A stretch of 64,000 nt of DNA from JBBQZO01 sp038207625 (GCA_038207625.1 JBBQZO010000007.1:135534-199533), one strand, 5' to 3'. Positions 9,601 to 17,673 are shown, numbered from the stretch's first letter. The notes: generated by a model not told the origin, from the letters alone. Numbers and translations are program-made.

Positions 9601-10194
9601 CAGCGACGGCGCCACCATGTAACCGACCAGCATCACCACGCTGGCCACATACACGGGCAGCATGCGCCGGGTCAGCGCGGCCAGCACGAAGAAGATCGCA
9701 CCGAAGATGAACAGATTGGGCAGAAGCGTGAATGCATACGGCATCAGATAGGCCTGCCACAGCAGCGGCCCGACCCGGTCCGGGTCGACGCCGGGAATGT
9801 AGATGCCCAGCCAGGCGCCCAGGATGATGCTGGAAAATACGATCGCCAGCACCAGATAGGCACCCAGGAAGCGCCCGAACACGTAGGCGTACTTCCTGAT
9901 CGGCGCGCTGAAGAAGAAGTGGTGCATATCGTATTCGAAGTCCTGCTGCACCGAGCGCCCCATCATGGCGGCGATGACGATCACGCCAAAGCTGCCCAGC
10001 ACACTGCAGGTCAGTTGCACCGAGCGGGGCGCGTTGATGAACAGGCGCCCGCCGAAGTTGATCATGGCGTCCTTGAACACGCCGCCGGCGGCGGCCATCC
10101 ACAGCATCGCCAGCACAAAGAACATGCCGAAGTAGACCCAGGTGGAGAGCAGCTTCAAGCGCTGGCGCGCTTCGAACAGGGCAATGGCCAGCAT
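6622..10194 (-). CDS. ABC-2 type permease fused to M1-family metallopeptidase
   Basis: 1190 residues. The N-terminal ~570 residues hold about twelve membrane segments in two ABC-2-like sets (beginning MLAIALFEARQRLKLLSTWV and again near residue 310). The C-terminal part is an M1 aminopeptidase fold: HEVAHQWWGH at residues 936-945 gives the zinc site HExxH, with the third ligand Glu in VLSETLAEY 20 residues after the second His. The usual M1 spacing is one residue shorter. The peptidase domain probably faces the periplasm. It pairs with the ATPase 9 bp upstream. Such fusions are widespread in proteobacteria but their substrate is not known to me; peptide trimming coupled to transport is inference. 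Confidence 0.88.
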   Translation of the reverse strand: MLAIALFEARQRLKLLSTWVYFGMFFVLAMLWMAAAGGVFKDAMINFGGRLFINAPRSVQLTCSVLGSFGVIVIAAMMGRSVQQDFEYDMHHFFFSAPIRKYAYVFGRFLGAYLVLAIVFSSIILGAWLGIYIPGVDPDRVGPLLWQAYLMPYAFTLLPNLFIFGAIFFVLAALTRRMLPVYVASVVMLVGYMVAPSLARDLDYKTLAALMDPFGTTAIALLSEYWSIAERNSRLLELDGIYLLNRAIWTGFALVVLLLGYWRFQFTGNLDTGAPARSEGDAPVRISQVALQTQEKPNLAERSLALLLLCMSWLNLRETVKNVYFVVIALASALMMFASALHLGSMFGIGTYPVTYQILDMVSETFPLFMLVVTTFYAGELVWREREARVAQMLDALPIPNWLPLLAKLAALLGLQALMLVLVMLCGILIQLFSGYFALEPGLYLQTLFLIQWPQYALVAVLAIALQVLINNKYLAYFAMILYFAATISFGSLGLDHPMLLYGVTPSFIYSAMNGYGHYLARERWFEAYWGGCALMLMGLSTLFWARGTNNELGMRVQLARRNLSAPVLGCLGLGLAITLTCGGVLYYNLQVVNDYQTAWQKDAARADYERNYKQFAELPQPRITDVKLALDIDPAKRTLMVNGHYVLNNKSGVAISDIYLHQEHGARIKSLRFGQPVRTGLRDARTGFYSYKLATPLAPGATLAFDFALEFAPHGILGLGMDTPVLGNGTYFNNNVLPHIGYQAGVELADDRDRKRHGLAPKLRSLAPDDPKGLANNYLGSDADWVSFDATISTSPDQIAIAPGTLEQEWSTKDRRYFHYKMDKPILNFYAFQSARYAVRHERWQDVTIEVYYQPGHEYNLDRIVKGVKVSLDYCAKSFSPYQHKVMRVVEFPRYATFAQSYPNTVPFSESLGFIARVDDKNPKDIDYPFYATAHEVAHQWWGHQIVGGNTRGTTVLSETLAEYAALMVMKQEVGPNKMRRFLRYDLNQYLMGRAHENRKELPLAQNENQDYIHYRKGSLAMYLLQDLIGETKVNGVLHDLLTRYAFQSTPYPSVSVLVDALRKVTPPEQAYLIDDLFEAIVLYENRAISASARKRADGKYEVTLQASANKLRAGGLGEEKDAPLKDYIDVGVDDKDGNPLLRERKLVDQKTLSYTLVVSGRPAKAGIDPDNKLIDRKPSDNMIEVDIK

Positions 10195-10203
10195 GCGCGC
10201 TCC

Positions 10204-11091
10204 CTAGGCGCCGGGCGCGAAGCGGCGCCCGGCGATGGTGGCGAAATACACGTCTTCCAGGTCGCCGATGGCCGGCTCGAACTCGTCGCCCGGGTCGCGC
10301 TCGCAATACACGTGGATCAGCGTGCGTCCCGACAAAAGGCGGGTGGAGATGACGTCATGCTGTTTTTGCAGCTGCGCCAGTTCGTGCTTGGCGACGAAAC
10401 GGGCCCAGATTTTTCCTTCGATCGCCTCGATCAGCCGGTGCGGCTGCCCTGTCAGCAGCACATTGCCCTTGTTGATGATGGCCATGTTGGCGCACAGATC
10501 GGCCACGTCGGACACGATGTGGGTCGACAGCAGCACCGTCTTGTCTTCGCTGATGTCCGACAGCAGGTTGTGAAAGCGCACCCGCTCCTGCGGGTCCAGT
10601 CCGGCGGTGGGTTCGTCGACGATGATCAGCTGCGGGTCGCCCAGCAGCGCCTGGGCGATGCCGAAGCGCTGGCGCATGCCGCCCGAGAAGCCACCGAGGC
10701 GCTGGTTGCGCACCTCGAACAGATTGGTCTGTTGCAGCAGGCCGTCGACCACCTCGCGCCGGCGCGCGCGCTGCGACAAGCCCTTCAACACGGCGAAATG
10801 GTCGAGCAATTCGTAGGCCGTCACTTTTGGGTAGACCCCGAAGTCCTGCGGCAGGTAGCCGAGCAGGCGGCGCACTTCGTCTTTTTCGTCCAGCACGTCC
10901 AGTTCGCCCAGGAACACCGAACCGGAATCGCATTCCTGCAAGGTGGCCAGGATACGCATCAGCGTTGACTTGCCGGCGCCGTTCGGGCCCAGCAGGCCGA
11001 ACATCCCGGTGGGGATGGTCAGGCTGACGTTGTCCAGCGCCACCACGCCATTGGTGTAGGTCTTGGACAAGTTGCGGATGCGTAATTCCAT
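10204..11091 (-). CDS. ABC transporter ATP-binding protein, partner of the permease-peptidase fusion
   Basis: 295 residues. Walker A GPNGAGKS at 35-42, Q-loop LGYLPQDFGVYP, signature GGFSGGMRQRFGIAQALL, Walker B LIIVDEPTAGLD and the switch His in STHIVSD are all intact. The C-terminal ~80 residues form the extra domain common in ABC-2 exporter ATPases. It stops 9 bp before the fusion permease starts, so the two are one operon with the ATPase first. The ATG has only a modest GGAGTC ribosome site upstream. Confidence 0.92.
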   Translation of the reverse strand: MELRIRNLSKTYTNGVVALDNVSLTIPTGMFGLLGPNGAGKSTLMRILATLQECDSGSVFLGELDVLDEKDEVRRLLGYLPQDFGVYPKVTAYELLDHFAVLKGLSQRARRREVVDGLLQQTNLFEVRNQRLGGFSGGMRQRFGIAQALLGDPQLIIVDEPTAGLDPQERVRFHNLLSDISEDKTVLLSTHIVSDVADLCANMAIINKGNVLLTGQPHRLIEAIEGKIWARFVAKHELAQLQKQHDVISTRLLSGRTLIHVYCERDPGDEFEPAIGDLEDVYFATIAGRRFAPGA

Positions 11092-11446
11092 ATTTCAGAC
11101 TCCTGATCTCGTGCGCGGCATAAACGTTATGACAAGCTTGCGTGCGTACTGATGTGATGTTGCATTGTATTAAATCCGCCCAAGCGCACGAACGCCATTG
11201 CGACGCACGGCAATTTGGCCGTCCCAGAGTGCAAATTCGGGGGATGGGGGCGCCGCCCGGGCGTGCTCAGGGCAAACTGCGCGCTGGCGCTCACGGCGAA
11301 TGTGGCAAAAGGTGCAAGCGTAGCATGGCGAAATTCTCCAGCGCAAGGCAACTGGCGCGAATTGCCGCTGCGCGCGTGCCGCGCGCGTCCAAAGTGTGGA
11401 TAATGATGCTCTACAGGGCCGTCACGGCCGACAACGGGTGCATCGG
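11092..11446 (+). other. Intergenic region between divergent genes, no gene seen (355 bp)
   Basis: Separates the minus-strand ABC ATPase from a plus-strand small gene. A short inverted repeat CATAA-ACG-TTATG lies at about 11120-11132, upstream of the ATPase, and could be part of its control region. No good sigma-70 pair was found on either strand, and the frames that cross the region have no family resemblance. Confidence 0.4.
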
Positions 11447-11869
11447 ATGGATCTGGCCTTACAAGAGAGAATTTTGGCGATCGCGCGCTGCGGACACACC
11501 AGCGCTGAGTCGATCGGTTTTTTTCGCGTCTCGCTGGGCCTGTTTTATCTGGCCGGCCTGATGACGAAGGAAGAGATCGACTTCAAGAAGCTCGATCGCC
11601 AGTTCAACCGCTTCATCTACCGCTCGATCGGCAAGGGGCACTCAATCACCAGCGTGCTGCAATTCATGAGCGGCGGAAAAGCGGTGCACGTGCTCGAATC
11701 GGCGCGCTTTCTGGACTTGTTTGCCGAGCATTGCCCGCAGGTGCCGCTGGAGCTAATCCCGTTTTTGCTGTCGCTGAACCTGGGCGTGGCGAAAAACATT
11801 TCCCATCTCGACACCGACGGGCCGCTGGCCGACTGGATCGAACGCCAGAAATTGGCGCCGGCGCCGTAA
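11447..11869 (+). CDS. Small hypothetical protein upstream of coq7
   Basis: 140 residues from ATG 11447 (an in-frame GTG at 11396 would add an unlikely leader). I do not recognise a family. It looks soluble and helical (MDLALQERILAIARCG, then FFRVSLGLFYLAGLMTKEEI), with no signal peptide, long membrane segment or cysteine pattern. The frame runs uninterrupted with good codon use, which supports a real gene. It lies 50 bp before coq7 on the same strand, but a -10 element in the gap suggests coq7 has its own promoter. Confidence 0.65.
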   Translation: MDLALQERILAIARCGHTSAESIGFFRVSLGLFYLAGLMTKEEIDFKKLDRQFNRFIYRSIGKGHSITSVLQFMSGGKAVHVLESARFLDLFAEHCPQVPLELIPFLLSLNLGVAKNISHLDTDGPLADWIERQKLAPAP

Positions 11870-11884
11870 CGGGCGCGCTGCCTC

Positions 11885-11890
11885 TATAAT
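11885..11890 (+). promoter_or_regulatory. Probable -10 element for coq7
   Basis: A perfect TATAAT lies 29 bases before the coq7 start, at a distance giving a leader of roughly 20-25 bases. No clear -35 lies 16-18 bases upstream, so the call rests on the -10 alone. Confidence 0.4.
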
Positions 11891-11919
11891 TGTGGTTTTC
11901 CGCCTGCCGCGAGCCTGTC

Positions 11920-12564
11920 ATGTCCGAACATCGCCACATCAATCCGTTTGACCAGCTCATCGTCGGGCTCGACAAGGCGCTGCGCGTGATCGCCGGCGTG
12001 GCCTCGGCCTCGCGCCCGACCCCGGCCGTGCATGCGGCCGACGGCGTGCTCGACGCGGCCGAGCGGCGCCACAGCGCCGGCCTGATGCGCGTCAACCATG
12101 TCGGCGAGGTGTGCGCGCAAGCGCTGTACAACGCCCAGGGGCGCTTTGCCGCCAGCGGCGCGCTGCGCCACCAGTTCGGCGAAGCGGGGCGCGAAGAGGA
12201 AGACCATCTGGCCTGGACCGCGCAACGGCTGGCCGAACTCGGTTCGCAACCGAGTCTGCTCAATCCGCTGTGGTATGCCGGTGCGTACGCGATGGGCGCC
12301 GTGGCGGCCAAGTTGGGCGACGGGCGCAGCCTGGGTTTCGTCGTCGAGACCGAGCGCCAGGTCGAGGCGCACCTGAACAGCCATCTGGGCATGCTGCCGC
12401 TGCAGGACGCCAAGTCGCGCGCGATCGTCGTGCAGATGCGCGACGATGAAGCAGCGCATGGCGCCGCCGCGCAGGCGCTGGGCGCGATCAATCCGCCGGC
12501 GCCGGTGCGCATGGTGATGACGGCGCTGGCCAAAGTGATGACCGGCACCGCCTACTACCTGTAG
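11920..12564 (+). CDS. coq7: Demethoxyubiquinone hydroxylase (2-polyprenyl-3-methyl-6-methoxy-1,4-benzoquinone monooxygenase)
   Basis: 214 residues. Coq7 is a di-iron hydroxylase in the late step of ubiquinone synthesis, bound to the inner face of the cytoplasmic membrane. The duplicated ferritin-like iron ligands are visible: Glu63 in VNHVGEVCAQ, Glu93 and His96 in EEEDH, Glu145 in ETERQVEAH, and Glu177/His180 in DDEAAH. Length fits the bacterial family. ATG 11920 is preferred over the upstream in-frame codon at 11890, which lies in the likely promoter. It is convergent with the OsmC gene, with 2 bp between the stops. Confidence 0.95.
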   Translation: MSEHRHINPFDQLIVGLDKALRVIAGVASASRPTPAVHAADGVLDAAERRHSAGLMRVNHVGEVCAQALYNAQGRFAASGALRHQFGEAGREEEDHLAWTAQRLAELGSQPSLLNPLWYAGAYAMGAVAAKLGDGRSLGFVVETERQVEAHLNSHLGMLPLQDAKSRAIVVQMRDDEAAHGAAAQALGAINPPAPVRMVMTALAKVMTGTAYYL

Positions 12565-12566
12565 AT

Positions 12567-12989
12567 TTACCCTTCGACGATCTCGAACGAGTGGGTGATG
12601 GCCGCGCTTTTGGCCAGCATGATCGAGGCCGAGCAGTATTTGTCGTGCGACAGGCTGACCGCGCGCTCGACCGTGGCCGGCTTCAGGTTCTTGCCGGTGA
12701 CGGTGAAGTGGAAGTGAATCGCGGTAAACACCTTCGGATCGGTGTCGGCCCGTTCGGCCTTGAGCGTCACGTCGCAACCGCGCACGTCTTCGCGCCCGCG
12801 CCGCAAAATCAGCACCACGTCATAGGCGGTACAGCCGCCCGTGCCCAGCAACACCATCTCCATCGGGCGCGGCGCCAGATTGTGACCGCCGCCGTCCGGC
12901 GCGCCATCCATGTTGACCAGGTGACCGGAACCGGTCTGGGCCAGGAAACTCATGCCTGACGGTCCGTTCCAGCTTACTTTGACTTCCAT
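12567..12989 (-). CDS. OsmC family protein (YhfA-like)
   Basis: 140 residues from ATG 12989, with GGAGAA 6 bases upstream. The OsmC fold is recognised by the family's two cysteines: GTGGCTAYDVVLILRR (first) and SHDKYCSASIMLAKSA (second). OsmC/Ohr relatives use this pair to reduce organic hydroperoxides; YhfA-like members have less defined roles. Convergent with coq7 and followed upstream (70 bp) by the TMEM175-like gene on the same strand, so it may be the second gene of a two-gene unit. Confidence 0.88.
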   Translation of the reverse strand: MEVKVSWNGPSGMSFLAQTGSGHLVNMDGAPDGGGHNLAPRPMEMVLLGTGGCTAYDVVLILRRGREDVRGCDVTLKAERADTDPKVFTAIHFHFTVTGKNLKPATVERAVSLSHDKYCSASIMLAKSAAITHSFEIVEG

Positions 12990-13059
12990 TGCGTTCTCCG
13001 AATTAGGTGTGTCGCATATTGTAATGGAGTCAGGCCGGGCGCGTGGACGCCGGCCATGC

Positions 13060-13710
13060 TCAGGCGACGGCGACGGCGCGGCGCGCGTAGTGCGCCTCGA
13101 TGCGCCGTCCCAGCGGCACCAGCGCAACCATCAGCGCGAAGGCGAGATTTCCCCTGGCCGGCGAGAGCAGGCTGATGCCGGTCGCCATGCAGGCCACCAC
13201 GATCAGCGCGAGCGCGCGCATCTGGGCGGCCCGATACACCCCGGTCGACATCGGCGCGCCGCACAGCGCCGGGTGCGCGTGCACATAGCGGGTGCCGGCC
13301 AGCGAGGCCGCCGAGAGCGCGATCAGGTTGAGCGAGTAGATCGATTGCGCAAAGGTCGAGATGTGCTGCGCCATCAAGGCGGCCGAAAACGGCAGCAGGC
13401 TGGCGCCGGCCAGCGTGGCGATGGTCAGCCACAGCAGGCGCATGTCGACATGCCGCACGTAGCTGTACAACTGGTGGTTCTTAATCCAGAACATGGCCAG
13501 CACCAGGAAGCTGATCAGCCAGGCGACCAGATTGGGCCACAGCGCGCGCACCGCCTCGATCAGCGCCGCCTGGCTGTCCGGCTGGGCGTGTTCAGGCAGG
13601 TGCAGATCGATCACCAGCAGCGTCATCGCGACGGCGAAGATGCCGTCGGTGAGCGCTTCGATGCGGTGCTTGGAGAGGTGGGTGTGCGGGCTGTGGTCGG
13701 TCGGGTTCAT
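13060..13710 (-). CDS. TMEM175 family (DUF1211) membrane protein, putative potassium channel
   Basis: 216 residues with about six membrane segments. The family motif at the start of the first helix is present as RIEALTDGIFAVAMT (residues 16-30); the canonical form has FSDG where this has LTDG. Bacterial TMEM175 proteins form tetrameric potassium-selective channels lacking the usual selectivity filter. The layout of charged and polar residues fits, but function in this organism is inferred from family. It is followed 70 bp later by the OsmC gene on the same strand. Confidence 0.8.
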   Translation of the reverse strand: MNPTDHSPHTHLSKHRIEALTDGIFAVAMTLLVIDLHLPEHAQPDSQAALIEAVRALWPNLVAWLISFLVLAMFWIKNHQLYSYVRHVDMRLLWLTIATLAGASLLPFSAALMAQHISTFAQSIYSLNLIALSAASLAGTRYVHAHPALCGAPMSTGVYRAAQMRALALIVVACMATGISLLSPARGNLAFALMVALVPLGRRIEAHYARRAVAVA

Positions 13711-13737
13711 GGATGGCTTTGAAGTCGGGGCGGCGGC

Positions 13738-14292
13738 TCAGGCAGCGCGCTGGCGTTTGAAATAGTGGAACGGGAACCAGGCGCCGACATAGCTCCAGCC
13801 GGCCGCGCCCAGGCGCATTTTTTTGGCGCGGATGCCGCTGGCCAGTTCGCGCCGGTGTTCCCAGACGGCGTCGGACGCTTTCAGTTCCAGATACAGCACG
13901 CCGAAGTCGACCAGATGGTAGCCGGCCGCACCCTCGCTGGCCAGAATCGCCATTTCATTGAAGGCGCTCGTGCCGCTGATGCGTTTCAGGTCGGGCGCGT
14001 CGGGCGCGTCGGACGGCGCCGTGCCGAAGCGCTGCTGCGCGGCCTGGCGCGTGATGCCCAGCACGGCGCCGACCGCGCTCCACGAGTGGCCGGCGCGGCG
14101 CGCCTGCTGCACCGCCGCCAGTTGCAGCTGCTCGCACTGCTGCACCGCATAGCTGCTGCTGGCGAGCAGGCGCAGGTAGGGATCGGCGTCCTGTTCGAGC
14201 CGCGCATGCGCGAGGATGGTCGCGCCGATCTCGTCGATCAGCCCGGCGTGCTCGACGTCAGCGTGGGCGCTGGCCTCAGACGGTGAGGACAT
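13738..14292 (-). CDS. Hypothetical protein with HTH-like segment
   Basis: 184 residues. An HTH-like segment spans about residues 70-90 (SWSAVGAVLGITRQAAQQRF), a pattern seen in small proteins that read like sigma-region or resolvase helices. The C-terminal half holds FNEMAILASEGAAGYHLVDF and an aromatic, basic tail (FPFHYFKRQRAA). No family recognised. Its ATG at 14292 lies inside the end of the ABC permease gene (17-bp overlap), which indicates translational coupling and a role tied to that exporter, perhaps as regulator; this is inference. Confidence 0.65.
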   Translation of the reverse strand: MSSPSEASAHADVEHAGLIDEIGATILAHARLEQDADPYLRLLASSSYAVQQCEQLQLAAVQQARRAGHSWSAVGAVLGITRQAAQQRFGTAPSDAPDAPDLKRISGTSAFNEMAILASEGAAGYHLVDFGVLYLELKASDAVWEHRRELASGIRAKKMRLGAAGWSYVGAWFPFHYFKRQRAA

Positions 14293-15460
14293 AGCTCTCG
14301 CTGTTCAAGCGCCAGCTGGCGAATCCGACTGCCGCCAGCGCGGGAATGAGCGAACTGAGCGCCGTGAGCACGAACGCCAGCAGGCCCACCGGCTGGCCCT
14401 TGGCCACTTCGGACAAGAGTGTGTGGTTGGCCATCACCGGCACCGCGTACATCCAGCCGGCGGTGGAGAGGTTGAGCATCGGCGCGATGACGATCGGCAG
14501 CATCGGCACCAGCACGGCGAAACTCAGCATGGTCTGGGCTTCCTTGAACGACTTGGCGTTCATCGCCAGCGCCAGTTCGAAGGCGGCCGCGAACAGCGCC
14601 AGCGGAATGGTGACCAGGCACACGGCCAGCAATTCGCCCAGCCCGAGTCGCCACGACATGCCGATCTCCTCAAGCGGCAGCCATTTCAAAATGAAGTGGG
14701 CCACCACCAGCTCCAGCGTCACGCCCACCACCGACAGCGTGGCGGCGGCCAGCCATTTGCCGCCGATCAGGCTAAGCGGGTCCAGCGGCTGCGCCATCAG
14801 CACTTCCAGCGAGCGCCGTTCGCGCTCGCCGGCGCTGCTGTCGATCGCCGTCGACAGGCAAAAGATAAACGCCGGCACGAACAACATGCCCAGCATCGAG
14901 CCGATCAGACTGGCCGAGCGCGCCGCGCTGGTGCCGGTGTCGTATTTCTGCAGCCGGATCGGCAGCAGCGCCGCCTGCGACACGCCGTGCGCCAGCAGGC
15001 GCGCACCGGCGATCTGGTTGCCGTAGTCGCGCAGCACGTCCTCGACCTCGCGCTGCTTGGCGCCGGTGTCGACCGCCGAGTCGATCCACAGCTCGATGCT
15101 GGCCGGACGCATGGCGCGGTAGTTCTCGCTGAACTTGGCCGGCAGGCGCAGCACGCCGACCACCTTGCGCTTGGCCAGCAACTGGCCGATCTCGGCCTCG
15201 CTCATGTCGGCCTGCTGCTTGACGGTGACGTTCTTTTGCTGCAGCTGGGACATCAAGGTGGGCGCCTGGGCCGCCCCGATGACGACCAGCTCGATACCCT
15301 CGCGTTCGATCTTGGTGGAACGCTCGACGACGCTGTGCAAGACGAAACCGATCAGCGCCGGATAGATCAGCACGAACAGCGCCAGCAGCATCATCGCGCG
15401 CCGGTCGCGCAAGCTCTCGCGCAGTTCCTTGAAAAACACCACCATGATTCTGGACTTCAT
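14276..15460 (-). CDS. ABC-2 type transporter permease (NatB-like)
   Basis: 394 residues from ATG 15460, which overlaps the ATPase stop as ATGA. One N-terminal membrane segment (MMLLALFVLIYPALIGFVL) is followed by a large extracytoplasmic domain and then five C-terminal segments, the layout of NatB/YhaP exporters. The ERERRSLEVLMAQPLDP block before the second membrane helix is typical of the ABC-2 permeases. With the upstream ATPase it forms a two-gene exporter; NatAB exports sodium, while other members export peptides or drugs, so the substrate is open. Confidence 0.88.
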   Translation of the reverse strand: MKSRIMVVFFKELRESLRDRRAMMLLALFVLIYPALIGFVLHSVVERSTKIEREGIELVVIGAAQAPTLMSQLQQKNVTVKQQADMSEAEIGQLLAKRKVVGVLRLPAKFSENYRAMRPASIELWIDSAVDTGAKQREVEDVLRDYGNQIAGARLLAHGVSQAALLPIRLQKYDTGTSAARSASLIGSMLGMLFVPAFIFCLSTAIDSSAGERERRSLEVLMAQPLDPLSLIGGKWLAAATLSVVGVTLELVVAHFILKWLPLEEIGMSWRLGLGELLAVCLVTIPLALFAAAFELALAMNAKSFKEAQTMLSFAVLVPMLPIVIAPMLNLSTAGWMYAVPVMANHTLLSEVAKGQPVGLLAFVLTALSSLIPALAAVGFASWRLNSESYVLTV

Positions 15461-16191
15461 GCAGCAATCCCTTCGTCGGTACCGACCAGGCTGACGAACG
15501 CGTCTTCCAGGTTGGCGATGCCGGTGCGTTCGCACAGTTCAGATGGCGAGCCCTGCGCCACCGTCAGGCCCTTGGCGATGACGATCACGTCGTCGCACAA
15601 ATGGGTCACTTCCTGCATCACATGGGTCGCCATGATGATGCAGCAGCCTTCGGCGCGCAGCGCCGTCAGCGCTCGGCGCAGCGCACGCGTGCTCATCACG
15701 TCGAGCCCGCGACTCGGTTCGTCGAGCAGCAGATGGCGCGGGCGGTGCAGCAGCGTGCGCGCCAGCGCCACCTTGATGCGCTGCCCCTGCGAAAAGCCCT
15801 TGGTGCGGCGCTCCAGGATGTCCTCCATGCCCAGCAGCTCGACCACGGCCTCGATGCGCTGCTCGAGCGCGCCGCCCGCCATGCCATTTAACTCGCCGAA
15901 ATAACGCAGGTATTCGCGTGTGCTGAGCCGCTCGTACAGGCCGAACTGGTCGGTCAGAAAACCGATGTTGCGGCGCACCGCCATGGGGTCGACGGCCGGA
16001 TCGACGCCGTCGATGGCGATTGAGCCGCTGTCGCGTTTGAGCAGGCCCACCAGCAGACGCAGCAAGGTGGTCTTGCCGGCGCCATTGGGGCCGAGCAGGG
16101 CCGTGATCTGGCCGTCGCGCGCGGTGAAGCTGACGCCGCCCAGCGCCTGCACGGTGCCGAACTGTTTGCGGACATTCTCAACGTGGATCAT
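15457..16191 (-). CDS. ABC transporter ATP-binding protein (NatA-like)
   Basis: 244 residues from ATG 16191 (MIHVENVRKQFGTVQALGG). Walker A GPNGAGKTTLL, Q-loop NIGFLTDQFGLYERL, signature KGFSQGQRIKVALARTLL, Walker B LLLDEPSRGLD and the switch His in MATHVMQEV are complete. The signature has SQGQ in place of SGGQ, a common variant in NatA-type proteins. The stop overlaps the permease start (ATGA), so both are made together. 14 bp downstream of the secreted S33 peptidase gene would be upstream in the operon order, so co-transcription with that gene is possible. Confidence 0.92.
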   Translation of the reverse strand: MIHVENVRKQFGTVQALGGVSFTARDGQITALLGPNGAGKTTLLRLLVGLLKRDSGSIAIDGVDPAVDPMAVRRNIGFLTDQFGLYERLSTREYLRYFGELNGMAGGALEQRIEAVVELLGMEDILERRTKGFSQGQRIKVALARTLLHRPRHLLLDEPSRGLDVMSTRALRRALTALRAEGCCIIMATHVMQEVTHLCDDVIVIAKGLTVAQGSPSELCERTGIANLEDAFVSLVGTDEGIAA

Positions 16192-16205
16192 GGGAGCCTT
16201 CAGAT

Positions 16206-17645
16206 TTACGGTTGTGGCCCGGCGCTGCCGAGCTGGAACGAGGTGGCGGGTATCTCTTGCAGACACTTGGCGGCCAGCGGCGCGTCGGGATGGTCGAGAA
16301 ATTCGCGCAGCAGGCGCGGTGCGCAACCGAGCTGGGACACGCCGTGGCCGGCGTTGGCCACCACGAAATGCTGGGCGGCCGTCATGTAGCGCGCGGCGGC
16401 CTCGGCGCGTCGCGGCGGCGTGACCGGGTCGAGTGCGCCGGAGAACATCAACACCGGCGCGGCGATCTTACTGGGTGTCCGGTAGGGCACGGCGGGCACC
16501 TTGGCGAGCTCGCACAGCCGAGCAAAGCGCGCGGACAGTGCGCTGCCCATGAACGAGCCGCGCGCGTCCTCGGCCAGCACTTGGGCACTCATGCGCGGCA
16601 TGTCCTCGGCGCACACCACGGCCAGGTGCAGGCCGAAAGCGCTCGCGCCGTCGCTCGAAAAATCGCTGGCGGCATTGCTGCGCGCCAGAAACGGCGCCCA
16701 GTTGCCCTGGTAAGCGCTGTGGATCAGGAAGGGCAGGCGGCGGCTGTCGACGGGCGAATACAGCACCGTGTGCACGGTGCCGATGAAGCGTTCGGTGCTG
16801 ATGCTCACATGGCGCGGTTGGGCAGTGCGCGGGTCGGCCACGTCGATCTGCACCTGATTGCCGGCGGTGCGCTCGAGCAGCGCGGCAAATTCGCTGCGCA
16901 GGGCAGGGAAGGCGGCGGCGCAGCCGGCGTTCGCCGCGCACGCCTTGAATAGTCCGTCGAGTGCGGCCTGGGCGTCGTGCCCGCCGGCCGGAATGATTTG
17001 CTCGGGCGCGGCGACGCCGTCGAGGATCAGCGCGCGCGTGCTGTCGGGAAAAGCGCGTGCATACGCCTGGCCGAGCCGGGTGCCGTAGGAGCCGCCCCAC
17101 AGATTGATCTTGCCGTAGCCCAGCGCGCGGCGCACCTGTTCGACGTCGCGCGCAGCGGCCTCGGTGGTATACATCGCCAACGGCTGCTTCAGACTGGCCA
17201 GGCAGGTGCTGGCCTCGCGTTCGGCGTCCGCTTCGCTGGCATTGTCCTGGCCGGGCGCGCTGTCGCAATCGAGTTTGCCCGACAGGCCGGTGCCGCGCTG
17301 GTCGATGAACACGATGTCGCGCGTGGCGCGCACCTTGTGCAGCGTCGCGCCCAGCAGGGCCAGCACGTCGCTGCCGGCCTGGCCGGGGCCGCCGGCCAGC
17401 ACGAACAGCGGGTCGCCGCGGGCGGCTTCGCGAAACGCCGGCGCAAGCGTGACATGCAGCTTGAGCGAGCTGGCCGCCGGCTGTTGGTAGTCGAGCGGCA
17501 CCGCCACGCTGACGCAGCGCAGCGCCTCTTCGACGCCGGGCAGGTGGCAGCTGCGCCCCTGGGCGCCGCTGGGCGCCGCTTGCGCCAACGGCGCCAGCAC
17601 GATCAGCGCAAATAGTGATGCGGTAACACGGTGAGCTGGTTTCAC
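16206..17645 (-). CDS. Secreted S33-family peptidase / alpha-beta hydrolase (TAP-like C-terminus)
   Basis: 479 residues from GTG 17645, chosen because AGGAG lies 5 bases upstream and a signal peptide (SLFALIVLAPLAQAAP) follows directly. The alpha/beta-hydrolase nucleophile elbow GGSYGT, the Asp in SGALDPVTPP and the His in VVANAGHGVSQ form the triad of proline iminopeptidase and tripeptidyl aminopeptidase relatives. A cap domain lies between elbow and Asp. GPGQAGSDV matches the oxyanion-loop region. It probably trims peptides in the periplasm. It precedes the NatAB-type exporter by 14 bp on the same strand, so the three or four genes may be one operon. Confidence 0.88.
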   Translation of the reverse strand: MKPAHRVTASLFALIVLAPLAQAAPSGAQGRSCHLPGVEEALRCVSVAVPLDYQQPAASSLKLHVTLAPAFREAARGDPLFVLAGGPGQAGSDVLALLGATLHKVRATRDIVFIDQRGTGLSGKLDCDSAPGQDNASEADAEREASTCLASLKQPLAMYTTEAAARDVEQVRRALGYGKINLWGGSYGTRLGQAYARAFPDSTRALILDGVAAPEQIIPAGGHDAQAALDGLFKACAANAGCAAAFPALRSEFAALLERTAGNQVQIDVADPRTAQPRHVSISTERFIGTVHTVLYSPVDSRRLPFLIHSAYQGNWAPFLARSNAASDFSSDGASAFGLHLAVVCAEDMPRMSAQVLAEDARGSFMGSALSARFARLCELAKVPAVPYRTPSKIAAPVLMFSGALDPVTPPRRAEAAARYMTAAQHFVVANAGHGVSQLGCAPRLLREFLDHPDAPLAAKCLQEIPATSFQLGSAGPQP

Positions 17646-17673
17646 TCGAACTCCTGATGGTGGGTGCGAAACA

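Noticed and set aside
6742..10968. A 1408-codon open frame on the plus strand opposite the ABC-M1 fusion
   Set aside because: It is the antisense of a clear ABC permease/peptidase and ATPase; its translation is Arg/Gln/His-rich with no family motif, a common product of high GC.
11127..11351. A 74-codon minus-strand frame upstream of the ABC ATPase
   Set aside because: No ribosome site or recognisable features; it lies in the promoter region of two divergent genes.
14346..15026. Plus-strand frames opposite the NatB-like permease
   Set aside because: Ser/Arg-rich translations without motifs; the minus-strand permease is coupled to a complete ATPase.
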